From NCBI GenBank assembly GCA_029863385.1, contig JAOTVU010000006.1, positions 1 through 58,681 on the forward strand: DNA of 58,681 bases. Reading direction: 5' to 3'. Below are positions 18,172 through 25,954 of the stretch, piece after piece (position 1 is the first letter of the stretch; the number at the start of each line of letters is the position of its first letter). Below the pieces are notes generated by a model that saw only the letters and a list, made by a program, of their open reading frames with translations, had not been told where the DNA came from and searched no databases. Source of the stretch: Acidimicrobiia bacterium. GTDB taxonomy: Bacteria; Actinomycetota; Acidimicrobiia; Acidimicrobiales; SZUA-35. Made by a program: the position numbers and the translations under genes.

Positions 18172-18212
18172 ACCGTAGCAGCGGCGGTGAGCTTTGTCAA
18201 ACAAATGTTCGA
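18172..18212 (-). promoter_or_regulatory. Sigma-70-like promoter with overlapping LexA (SOS) box
   Basis: On the minus strand TTGACA (18195-18200) is followed after exactly 17 nt by TACGGT (18172-18177). The 16-mer TCGAACATTTGTTTGA (18197-18212) overlaps the -35. It matches the actinobacterial SOS box TCGAAC-N4-GTTCGA at 11 of 12 fixed positions. LexA bound here would shut the DUF222/HNH gene until DNA damage. Confidence 0.7.
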
Positions 18213-18330
18213 GTTGATATCGGGTTCTGATCGCGGCAATGCGGCCACCGCGTCGGTGATGATCGACGGCATGCCCAGGGGCGGGGAGTTCTGGACGGAA
18301 GCTTCGGAGTGACGGCATACGGCAGCGGAT

Positions 18331-18487
18331 GTGAGGCATGCACAGGGGGTCGACGGGTCGGCGTTGATGGTCGACCGCGCCCGCCGGATCTTGACGGGAA
18401 CTTCTGCCGAGATTCTGCACATGGACATCGAGGATCTGCGTCTGGACGAACAGTTCGACACCTCGCACGAGAACGCCAACGAACTCG
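18331..18487 (+). pseudogene. Fragment of a class I SAM-dependent methyltransferase
   Basis: A short open stretch reads VDGSALMVDRARRIL then SAEILHMDIEDLRLDEQFD. This is the pattern of motifs post-I and II in SAM methyltransferases (an acidic residue binding the ribose, then D-x-E-D-L before the catalytic region). Codons have the high G+C third position of real genes here. The glycine-rich motif I that should come before it is missing, and the sequence runs into an unrelated inverted fragment after about 18487. It is a remnant of a gene of about 250 codons. Confidence 0.55.
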
Positions 18488-18688
18488 GGCAGTGTCCAAC
18501 ACGGCAGGCTGGTTGGTGGTGAGCACGAAGAGCACGTTGTCGGTCGCCGCCAGACCGTCCATCGCGTTGAGCAGGCTGAACAGCAGCGGATGCCCGGGCT
18601 CGCCGTAGTGTCCCCGAGCCGTGGCAATGAGGTCGACGTCCTCGATCACGAGCATCGCCGGGGCCAGGTCCCGCTCGGCCTGGGGTCG
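18488..18688 (-). pseudogene. Fragment of an AAA+ ATPase (Walker B to sensor 1)
   Basis: On the minus strand the frame reads QAERDLAPAMLVIEDVDLIA, then LLFSLLNAMDGLAATDNVLF and VLTTNQPAVLDTA. These are Walker B (LVIEDVD) and sensor 1 (VLTTNQP) of a Cdc48/FtsH-type AAA+ ATPase. An in-frame stop (18689-18691) precedes it, the Walker A half is absent, and homology ends near 18488 where the sequence would continue with the arginine finger. It meets the methyltransferase fragment end to end, so the region is a graveyard of deleted genes. Confidence 0.65.
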
Positions 18689-18728
18689 TCAGCCATCAAG
18701 ATGGTCGGATCACCAGGTCGTCAGATCG

Positions 18729-20066
18729 TCAGATCGTGACCAGATCGGGATTCTGTCCGGCGTCGCTCACGCCGCGGCGCACGTCGACCGTGGCCAGCAC
18801 GGCAATGCCGGCCACGAAGAACATGATGAGCGAAATGATGGCCTGACGCTGCGAGCCGGTGATCTGGTTGACGATGCCGAACAGCAGCGGCCCGATCCAG
18901 GTGGTGCCCCGGGAGGCGATCTCGTAGAAGCCGAAGTACTCACCCTCGGCGTCGGACGGGATCATCTGGGAGAAGAGCGACCGGGCGATGGCCTGCGAAC
19001 CGCCCAGCACCAAAGCCAGGACTGCACCCATGATCCACAACTGGGTGATCGAGTTGAGGAAGCCGTACGCGTAGACGACGAGCCCCGCCCACACCACCAG
19101 GTTGATGATCAGCGCCCTCTTCGCTCCGATCCGTTCGGCCCAGCGGCCGAAGCCCATGGCTCCGGGGGTGGCGACGAACTGGATCATCAGCACCAGGAGG
19201 AGGAGGGTCTCGGCTTCGGCGTCGAGCTCGTCGGCGGCGAAGGAGGTGGAGACGGCGATGACGGTCTGGATGCCGTCGTTGAAGATGATGTAGGCGATGA
19301 GGTAGCGGAACGTGACGGGGTAGCGGGTCCACAGCTCCCGCCCGGTCGACGCCACGCCCCGCAGCGAGAAAGCGATCCAACCGTGTTCAGCCGGTTTGGT
19401 GCGAGCCGGCGACCGGCTCCGCAACCGGCGATGGGTGAACGCAGCGATGAACCCAGCGGCCCAGACCCCGGCTCCTCCGAGGCTGATGCGGACGGCCAAC
19501 TCCGTGTCGTCCATGAGAGCGATGAGGGCGAAATTGAGAGCAAGGTAGATACCGCCGCCGACGTAGCCGAAGGCGTACCCATCCGACGACACCCGATCCC
19601 GCAGCTGGGGCGGGGCGATCTCCGGGAGGTAGGAGTTGTAGACGACGCCGGCGGCGGCGAAGCCGATGGCGCCCAACACGAACAACGCTCCGCCGAGCAG
19701 GATCGTGTCGCCGGTGACGAAGAACAGCGCGGCGGTCAGCAGGCTGGCGGCATAAGCCAAGGTCACCAGCAGCCGCTTCTTGTGTGGGGTGTAGTCGGCG
19801 ACCGTGCCGATGAGCGGGAGCAGAATCACCTGAGCGACGGCGGAGAGCGCCACCGCAAACGGGAAAAAGGAGGCCGGGTCGATCGTCAAGCCCAGCAAGC
19901 CGACGCCGCCGCTGTCGTCGGCAAGCTCGAACAAGTACGGGCCGAGCAGCGCGGTGAGCACCGTGGTGGTGTGCGCCGACCATCCCCAGTCGTACATCTT
20001 CCAGCCGAAGATCTCGCTCTTGTCGTAGGTCGCTTCGGGTTCGACGCTAACCGGGGCGCTGGTCAT
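18729..20066 (-). CDS. UMF1-family MFS transporter
   Basis: 445 residues, about 12 hydrophobic segments. The start KSEIFGWKMYDWGWSAHTTTVLTALLGPYL and the segment VYNSYLPEIAPPQLRDRVSSDGYAFGYVGGG are hallmarks of the UMF1/Atg22-like permease family, in which GxAxGYxGG follows the third loop. Fungal Atg22 exports amino acids from vacuoles; bacterial members are uncharacterised and are probably small-molecule exporters. No Shine-Dalgarno is present and TACTCT (20075-20080) lies 8 nt upstream of the ATG, so a leaderless message is likely. Confidence 0.88.
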   Translation of the reverse strand: MTSAPVSVEPEATYDKSEIFGWKMYDWGWSAHTTTVLTALLGPYLFELADDSGGVGLLGLTIDPASFFPFAVALSAVAQVILLPLIGTVADYTPHKKRLLVTLAYAASLLTAALFFVTGDTILLGGALFVLGAIGFAAAGVVYNSYLPEIAPPQLRDRVSSDGYAFGYVGGGIYLALNFALIALMDDTELAVRISLGGAGVWAAGFIAAFTHRRLRSRSPARTKPAEHGWIAFSLRGVASTGRELWTRYPVTFRYLIAYIIFNDGIQTVIAVSTSFAADELDAEAETLLLLVLMIQFVATPGAMGFGRWAERIGAKRALIINLVVWAGLVVYAYGFLNSITQLWIMGAVLALVLGGSQAIARSLFSQMIPSDAEGEYFGFYEIASRGTTWIGPLLFGIVNQITGSQRQAIISLIMFFVAGIAVLATVDVRRGVSDAGQNPDLVTI

Positions 20067-20179
20067 CGCCGTTCAGAGTATCCCAGGCGGGTGTTTGCCG
20101 GCGGAACTGCTCATTGGAGCGTTGTGCCGGTCGACCGGTACCATGAAGCGACCGGGTAAGCGCCGGGAATCGAGGACCG

Positions 20180-20830
20180 TTGCAACCGACCGACCATCAC
20201 GATCAGTTCCTGACCGCAGGTCGGTGGAGTGAACGCCTGATCAAACCGGTGGCCCGTCTCGACGTGCCCGATTCGATCCGACTGCTCCGGGATCGCCCGA
20301 TCCTGTTCGCCGGCAACCATCGCAGTCTGTTCGATGTGTTTGCCACGCTGGCCGTGCTCGGCCGGTTCCAGGTGTCGAGCCGCATCCTCATCCGCGCCGA
20401 CCTGGTCGACAGCGGAGCGACCGGTGTGCTGCTCCGCCGGCTCGGTTCGATCGCCACGTCGCGCACCAACCGCCAGGAGGCGGAGGACTCGGCGGTCGAG
20501 GCGCTTGAGCTGGGTCAGACGGTGTCGCTGATGCCCGAGGGTCGGCTGGTGCCGCCGGAGGAGCGTTCGGCGAGCGGCGTCGGCCCGGGCCGCCCGGGTT
20601 TGTCCCGCATCGCCCGTCGCTCGGGTGCGGCGGTGATTCCGGTGGCGTTCGTGGGCACCGACCAGGTCTGGCCTCGGGGCGGAGTTCCTCGTCTCGGCCT
20701 ACCCCGGCCGCAGGTCAAGATCCGCTTCGGTGAACCGATGGAGCTGACCGGCGACGACGACCAGGCCAACGTCGACGCTTTCATGGCCGAGCTGGGCCGC
20801 CTGGTCAGCGCGCACGAGTCCGCCGCCTGA
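20180..20830 (+). CDS. 1-acyl-sn-glycerol-3-phosphate acyltransferase (PlsC-like)
   Basis: 216 residues from TTG 20180, with GAGGA a few bases upstream. The catalytic motif HX4D is present as NHRSLFD (about 54-60), followed after the expected distance by the phosphate-binding EGRLVPPEE. The last block is VIPVAFVGTDQVWPRGG. Such enzymes sit on the inner face of the membrane and add the second acyl chain in phospholipid synthesis. This copy is shorter than typical PlsC (about 240), and the acyl acceptor may differ. Confidence 0.85.
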   Translation: MQPTDHHDQFLTAGRWSERLIKPVARLDVPDSIRLLRDRPILFAGNHRSLFDVFATLAVLGRFQVSSRILIRADLVDSGATGVLLRRLGSIATSRTNRQEAEDSAVEALELGQTVSLMPEGRLVPPEERSASGVGPGRPGLSRIARRSGAAVIPVAFVGTDQVWPRGGVPRLGLPRPQVKIRFGEPMELTGDDDQANVDAFMAELGRLVSAHESAA

Positions 20831-20852
20831 CTCGCCTGAGCCGACCTGATCG

Positions 20853-21500
20853 TCACGTCAGGGAGACGACGAGGAGCGCCAGAGCCAGGTGGTACGTGAC
20901 CATCACGATGACCGGCGACCAGGGTCGCTCGGTGACGAACTTGTTGTCGGCCAGGGTGAGGTCCGACACCGCGAACACGGCGGCTGCGGTCGGAGCCGCC
21001 CAGTGGCCACCCCACCACGAGGCGACGGCCATGACGGCGATGACCGAGATGTAGGCCGCCACCGGCCCGAGCTGTCGGGGAGCGCGTCGACGGACGGCGG
21101 GTAGGAGGCGGCGGACGCCGATCACGAGGCATGCGGCGAGAACCAACCCGCACGTCACGATCGACCACACTGGCGCCGGCTCGCTCCGAGCGGCGAACCC
21201 GGCCACGAACGCCGTGTGCCCGACGAGGAACGACACGAGGCCGGAACGAAAGAGCTCGGGCTGCCACATCAGCGCCAGGTCGCCGAACAGGCAGAAGGCA
21301 AGCGCGATGAGGAACCACCGTTGCTGTGCCGGGTCGGCGGCGTCGACGAGGTCGGCGCCGAAGATCAGTCCGACGGTGACCACCGGCTTGGTGAGCCATT
21401 CGAGCCATGGGCTGTTGTCGTCGTCCTCGCGATCGGGGCGGCGGCTGTACCAGTTCGCGACGGCGGCGAGTGCGATCACAATGGCGAGGCCCCAGGGCAT
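20853..21500 (-). CDS. YhhN-family membrane protein (lysoplasmalogenase-like)
   Basis: 215 residues with about seven to eight hydrophobic segments. The conserved pieces are LEWLTKPVVTVGLIFGA, FCLFGDLALMW, GHTAFVAGFAAR and AVSDLTLADNKF, all typical of the YhhN/TMEM86 family. TMEM86B splits the vinyl-ether bond of lysoplasmalogens. Bacterial members are mostly untested. The Asp residues in GDLALM and SDLTLAD are the likely active site. The start is probably leaderless: TAGCGT (21507-21512) is 6 nt before the ATG. It converges on the PlsC gene. Confidence 0.85.
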   Translation of the reverse strand: MPWGLAIVIALAAVANWYSRRPDREDDDNSPWLEWLTKPVVTVGLIFGADLVDAADPAQQRWFLIALAFCLFGDLALMWQPELFRSGLVSFLVGHTAFVAGFAARSEPAPVWSIVTCGLVLAACLVIGVRRLLPAVRRRAPRQLGPVAAYISVIAVMAVASWWGGHWAAPTAAAVFAVSDLTLADNKFVTERPWSPVIVMVTYHLALALLVVSLT

Positions 21501-21530
21501 GACCGTACGCTACAGGGTGTGGCCGCCACT

Positions 21531-21555
21531 ATTCCCGACTAAAGTAATCGGGAAT
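21531..21555. promoter_or_regulatory. 25-bp palindrome around a -10 element before metY
   Basis: ATTCCCGACT (21531-21540) and AATCGGGAAT (21546-21555) match as inverted repeats at 9 of 10 positions around 5 nt. The -10-like TAAAGT (21540-21545) lies in the centre. The ATTCC...GGAAT shape resembles operators of Rrf2-family regulators such as CymR, which control sulfur genes in other bacteria. Assignment to that family is inference. Confidence 0.55.
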
Positions 21556-21621
21556 TCGGTCAAAGGTGACCAGAAGTACGTTCCCTCGCATCAACCCTGA
21601 AGCAAACCTCTGAGGAGCCCT

Positions 21622-22986
21622 ATGTCCGACGCAACCGAGTCAAACCCGGAATCCAATGACTCCAGCCCCGCCACCTGGGGCTTCGAGACCCGCCAGATAC
21701 ACGCCGGTCAGGAGCCCGACTCCGCCACCGGCGCCCGGGCGGTGCCGATCTACCAGACCACGGCCTACCAGTTCCGCGACGCCGAGCACGCCGCCAACCT
21801 GTTCGCCCTGGCCGAGCCGGGCAACATCTACACCCGGATCATGAACCCGACCCAGGGCGTGGCCGAGGTTCGACTCGCCGCCCTGGAGAATGGTCTGGCC
21901 GAGACCGCTGCCGGTGTGCCCGGCGGGCTCGTCGTCGCCTCCGGGCAGGCGGCCGAGACGATGACCATCATGAACATCGCCGAGGCCGGCGGGCACCTCG
22001 TCGCCTCCGCCGCCCTCTACGGGGGCACCTACAATCTCCTCCACTACACGCTGCCCAAGTACGGCATCGAGACAACGTTCGTGCAAGATCCCGACGACCT
22101 CGACGAGTGGCGGGCCGCCGTCCGCCCCAACACCAAACTGTTCTACGGCGAGTCGATCGGCAACCCCAAGAACAACATCCTCGACATCGAGGGTGTCGCC
22201 GCCGCCGCTCATGAGGCCGGGGTACCGCTCGTCATCGACAACACGGTCGCCACCCCGTACCTGATCCGCCCGCTCGACTGGGGGGCCGATATCGTCGTCC
22301 ACTCCGCCACCAAGTTCCTCGGCGGTCACGGCAACTCGATCGTCGGCGCCATCATCGACGGCGGCTCCTTCGAGTTCTCCGACGCAGAGCGCTACCCCAA
22401 CTACAACGAGCCCGACCCCAGCTACCACGGCCTCACCTACTGGCCGATGCTCGGCGCCGGGTCGTTCATCGCCAAAGCCCGCATCCAGTTGTTGCGTGAC
22501 ATCGGCGCGGCCGTAAGCCCGTTCAACGCCTTCCTCCTCCTTCAGGGCCTGGAGACGCTGTCGCTGCGCATGGAGCGCCACGTCGAGAACGCCCAGGTGG
22601 TGGCCGAGTGGCTGGAGGCCCGCGACGAGGTCGAGTCGGTCAGCTACGCCGGACTGCCCTCCTCGCCATGGTACGCCGCAGCCGAGAAGTATTCGCAGGG
22701 CCGCGGTGCCGGGTCGGTGCCGTCGTTCATCATCAAAGGCGGCCGGGAGGCCGGGCAGGCGTTCGTCGATGCGCTGGAGCTGCACAGCCACGTGGCCAAC
22801 ATCGGTGACGTGCGTTCGCTGGTGATCCACCCGGCGTCGACCACCCACTCCCAGCTGACCCCGGAGGAGCAGGCCTCGACCGGCACCCACCCGGGCCTGG
22901 TGCGGCTGTCGGTGGGCCTGGAGTCGATCGACGACATCCTCGCCGACCTCGACAACGGCTTCCGGGCAGCAAAAAGCGCCATGTAG
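21622..22986 (+). CDS. metY: O-acetylhomoserine sulfhydrylase / aminocarboxypropyltransferase
   Basis: 454 residues from ATG 21622 with GAGGAG upstream. It begins [33 protein letters not shown], diagnostic for the Cys/Met metabolism PLP enzymes. The PLP lysine is K231 in [13 protein letters not shown]. The extra insertion [19 protein letters not shown] after it is the mark of the MetY subgroup (longer than MetB and MetZ, near 430 residues). It makes homocysteine from O-acetylhomoserine and sulfide in methionine synthesis. Its promoter is covered by the palindrome at 21531-21555. A large hairpin lies just downstream. Confidence 0.93.
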   Translation: MSDATESNPESNDSSPATWGFETRQIHAGQEPDSATGARAVPIYQTTAYQFRDAEHAANLFALAEPGNIYTRIMNPTQGVAEVRLAALENGLAETAAGVPGGLVVASGQAAETMTIMNIAEAGGHLVASAALYGGTYNLLHYTLPKYGIETTFVQDPDDLDEWRAAVRPNTKLFYGESIGNPKNNILDIEGVAAAAHEAGVPLVIDNTVATPYLIRPLDWGADIVVHSATKFLGGHGNSIVGAIIDGGSFEFSDAERYPNYNEPDPSYHGLTYWPMLGAGSFIAKARIQLLRDIGAAVSPFNAFLLLQGLETLSLRMERHVENAQVVAEWLEARDEVESVSYAGLPSSPWYAAAEKYSQGRGAGSVPSFIIKGGREAGQAFVDALELHSHVANIGDVRSLVIHPASTTHSQLTPEEQASTGTHPGLVRLSVGLESIDDILADLDNGFRAAKSAM

Positions 22987-22993
22987 CCAAGCG

Positions 22994-23059
22994 CCTCCCC
23001 AACTCTTCCTGAAAGATCCGCGCATAGTGCGCGTTCTGTTCAGGAAGAGTTGTGGGAGG
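22994..23059. repeat. Large nested inverted repeat after metY
   Basis: CAACTCTTCCTGAA (23000-23013) and TTCAGGAAGAGTTG (23039-23052) are perfect 14-bp arms. With one bulged base they extend outward by CCTCCC/GGGAGG. The centre holds a second perfect hairpin, CGCGCA-TAG-TGCGCG (23020-23034). No T-tract follows on either side, so it is not a standard terminator. Its centre resembles that of the repeat at 27006-27054. Confidence 0.75.
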
Positions 23060-23159
23060 GGGTTGTTGCGCTTACGTGTCGGTGTGGCAAAGGCGGAACC
23101 GACCAGCCGATAGTGTCGTCGGAGAGGTTACAGACACCTCGACCTCGGGAGGGCTCGCC

Positions 23160-24650
23160 ATGGGGCGCCGACAGTCATATCGTCCACCACTGACGGCACT
23201 CGCCATGCTGCTGGCATTGATGCTGTTTGCGGTGTCGTGCGGCAGCGACAGTGACGAGGAAACCACCGAAGACGCAGCCACCGATACGGCAGAGTCGTTC
23301 GACGAGTCCGACTTCGGCGGCGAGGAAGCCGGTGGCGCGGCCGCCGACTTCGACGTCGAGATGGCGGAGGAGGCCGAGGCCGCCGAGGAGCCGATGGTCG
23401 ACGAGGGTGACGCCGCGGCCCCGACCGACGACAGCGCGGAGTCGGACCTCGGGGCTGCCGGGGGCGCGGCGACACCCCTCACCGCCGCCGACTTCGGTCG
23501 CCAGATCATCTTCACCGCCGACATCACCGTCGAGGTCGACGACGTGGCCGCCGCCGGCGACCAGGCCACCGACATCATCGCCTCGGTCGGCGGCTTCGTG
23601 TTCGGTCAGCAGACCCAGGGCGGCAGCAACCCCGAGTCGGTCCTCATCTTCAAGGTCCTGCCCGAGGACTTCGACCGGGCCGTCGAGGCCCTCGGCGGCG
23701 TCGGTGAGCTCCGCAACCAGGTGATCTCGGCCGACGACGTCACCGAGCGGGTCGTCGACCTCGAGACCCGGATCGAGGTGGCCGAACTCGGCGTCACCCG
23801 CCTCCGGACGACGCTCGAGGAAACCCAGAACCTCGAGGACTACGCCGAACTGGAACGCCTCCTGCTCGAAAGAGAGAGCGAGCTCGAGCTCATGCGGGGC
23901 CAGCTCCGTACTTTGCAGGACCGGATCGATCTGGCCACCATCACCCTGCGCCTCGTCCAGGACGCGATCAATCACTCGATGGCGTTGAGCACCACCCTCT
24001 ATCACGCCCAGGACGACGGGGCATCGTGCCCCGGCAACGACGACCCGACCGTGGAGTCGGGCACCGACCTCACCGTGTGCTTCGAGGTCATCAACACCGG
24101 CGAGGAACCGATCGCCGATCTCGTCTTCATCGACACCGCCCTCGGCATCGACTCCACCGACGACCTGATCCTCGTCTACGGCGACCTCGACCGGCTCGAC
24201 GGCGGCCAGAGCCTGATGCTGGCCTACGAGATGACGGCCGATCGTCGCACCCAGTTGCGGCCCAAGGTCACCGGGACGCCGATCACCGAGGACGGTGAGC
24301 CGGCCGGTCCGTCGGTCGACGCCCGGGGCGAGGGGTTCATCGACGCCTTCGAACCCGAGAGTGACCCCGGCTTCGGTGAGGGCTTCGGCGCCGGTGTCGA
24401 CGTGCTTCGGGCGGTGTGGACCGCAGCGACCGTGCTGATCGGGTTCGCCCTGCCGATGCTGGTGCTGCTGGCCATCTTCGGTCCGATGGTGTGGTTCGGA
24501 AGACGCTGGCTGCGGGACCGCCGTCAGGATTCGAACGGTGGCGGAACGCCCGGTGCCCGAAGGGGTCCGCCGCCGCCTTCGCCCGCCTCGGCACCGCAGC
24601 CGCCGCCCCCGACCGGTGAGCCGGTCGAGTCCGTCCCGGTCGCGGACTGA
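23160..24650 (+). CDS. DUF4349 lipoprotein with coiled coil and C-terminal membrane helix
   Basis: 496 residues from ATG 23160 with GGAGGG 7 nt upstream; the in-frame TTG at 23052 was not used. The first helix (PLTALAMLLALMLFAVSCGS) ends in a lipobox-like FAVSC, so it is probably a lipoprotein. A long acidic linker follows, then the DUF4349 core: RQIIFTADITVEVDDV, GGFVFGQQTQGG, ESVLIFKVLPEDFDRAVEAL and VTERVVDLETRIEVAELGVTRL. The coiled-coil tail LERLLLERESELELMRGQLRTLQDRIDLATI is typical. A domain of about 100 residues with conserved Cys pairs is next, then a helix (VLIGFALPMLVLLAIFGPMVWFG) and a proline-rich end. DUF4349 has no known function. Confidence 0.85.
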   Translation: MGRRQSYRPPLTALAMLLALMLFAVSCGSDSDEETTEDAATDTAESFDESDFGGEEAGGAAADFDVEMAEEAEAAEEPMVDEGDAAAPTDDSAESDLGAAGGAATPLTAADFGRQIIFTADITVEVDDVAAAGDQATDIIASVGGFVFGQQTQGGSNPESVLIFKVLPEDFDRAVEALGGVGELRNQVISADDVTERVVDLETRIEVAELGVTRLRTTLEETQNLEDYAELERLLLERESELELMRGQLRTLQDRIDLATITLRLVQDAINHSMALSTTLYHAQDDGASCPGNDDPTVESGTDLTVCFEVINTGEEPIADLVFIDTALGIDSTDDLILVYGDLDRLDGGQSLMLAYEMTADRRTQLRPKVTGTPITEDGEPAGPSVDARGEGFIDAFEPESDPGFGEGFGAGVDVLRAVWTAATVLIGFALPMLVLLAIFGPMVWFGRRWLRDRRQDSNGGGTPGARRGPPPPSPASAPQPPPPTGEPVESVPVAD

Positions 24651-24703
24651 CCCGCACCCGAACCGAAGGCGCCGCCCACGGCTCGGGAACGCCCTGTCGA
24701 ATG

Positions 24704-25849
24704 TCAGCCGGTGGCGAGGGCGAAATCGCCGTATTCGTCGTCGCTCGACTCGAGGTGTTCGAACTCGATCACCCCGATCTCGGTGAATTTCGTCCGGAGC
24801 CAGCCTTCGCCGGCGTCAAGCAGGCCGAGTTTGCGGCAGTTTGGCACGATCTTGGAGAACAGGAGCCGCTGGAACTCCTTCTCCTCGGGCGGTGCGTTGA
24901 GCATGCAGGCGATGATGGGTCGGGCGTCGTCGATGCCGAGCCGATGCCAGACCTCCTGGCGGAGGAAACGGTCCCGCATCCGGAGCGCAGCCTCGAACGC
25001 GAACTCCTGCCGCTCCTGGATCTCGGCCAGGGTCAGGTTCTGGTAGTGCTCCTGGAGGCTCAGCACCCCGAAGGCCACGTGGCGGGCTTCGTCACTCATC
25101 ACATACCGCAGTAGCTTCTTGAGCAGCGGTTCGTCGGTGATCTGATGGAGGAACCCGAACGCGGCCAGGGCGAGGCCCTCGATCATGATCTGCATACCGA
25201 GGTAGGTCATGTCCCAACGGCTGTCATCGATGACGTCGTCGAGCAGATCCCGGAGATGAATGTTGATCGGATACCGGTCGCCCAGTTTGGTGTCGAGGTA
25301 CTTCGCAAAGACCTCGACGTGGCGGGCCTCATCCATCACCTGCGTGGCCGCATAGTATTTGGCGTCGATCCAGGGGACCGTTTCCACGATCTTGGCCGTG
25401 GCCACCAGCGCTCCCTGCTCGCCGTGGAGGAACTGACTCATCTGCCAGACCAGCGACTCGCGGGCCAGCTCGTTCCACTCGTCCTCACCGAAGTTCGACA
25501 ACGGACTGCCCGGCACCTCGGCCAACTTGAACAGCGACTGGTTCTGCACGTAGGTCACCGCTCGCATGTGTTCGATGACCTCGTCCAGGTCGACGTCGAT
25601 CGACCAGTCGAGATCCTGCTCGCCATCCCACATGGCGTGCTTGGCCTTCTCGTACAGTTTGTTCAGCCGGGGGCGGGCACCTTTTTCGTAGTCCCAGGTG
25701 AACAGGGTGTCGGCGTTGTTTTGGACGTGGCGGACGACCTCGTCGCGATCGGTGTTGGTCACCTCGAAGATGGCGTCGACGTCGTTGACGTCATCCCGCC
25801 CGATGATGTCGGCGTTGCTTCGTGCCGGTTCGTTGCCGGTGACGGTCAT
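24704..25849 (-). CDS. Ferritin-like di-iron protein (RNR R2 / AurF-like fold)
   Basis: 381 residues from ATG 25849, with GGAGGA 5 nt upstream. The carboxylate-bridged di-iron ligands are easy to see: Glu in LHGEQGALVA, E-x2-H in DEARHVEVFAKYL, a Glu in MIEGLALAAFG and a second E-x2-H in MSDEARHVAFGVLSL. Two E-x2-H motifs about 80 residues apart in a helical chain is the ferritin-like superfamily. Such proteins are oxidases, oxygenases or cofactor-less amine oxidisers. The substrate is unknown. The next gene on the other strand is the LigD-like polymerase. Confidence 0.8.
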   Translation of the reverse strand: MTVTGNEPARSNADIIGRDDVNDVDAIFEVTNTDRDEVVRHVQNNADTLFTWDYEKGARPRLNKLYEKAKHAMWDGEQDLDWSIDVDLDEVIEHMRAVTYVQNQSLFKLAEVPGSPLSNFGEDEWNELARESLVWQMSQFLHGEQGALVATAKIVETVPWIDAKYYAATQVMDEARHVEVFAKYLDTKLGDRYPINIHLRDLLDDVIDDSRWDMTYLGMQIMIEGLALAAFGFLHQITDEPLLKKLLRYVMSDEARHVAFGVLSLQEHYQNLTLAEIQERQEFAFEAALRMRDRFLRQEVWHRLGIDDARPIIACMLNAPPEEKEFQRLLFSKIVPNCRKLGLLDAGEGWLRTKFTEIGVIEFEHLESSDDEYGDFALATG

Positions 25850-25954
25850 GGCGATCCTCCGGGTTTTGCCCGCTGATGTTGCCTTCCAATGTAAGGCTGA
25901 CGGGCGGCCCCGGTCAACGAGACGCCCACGGGGACCTGTGGCAGACTCGGAGGA

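Noticed and set aside
21640..23025. Minus-strand open frame opposite metY
   Set aside because: Pure shadow of metY; the sequence is low complexity and has no domain.
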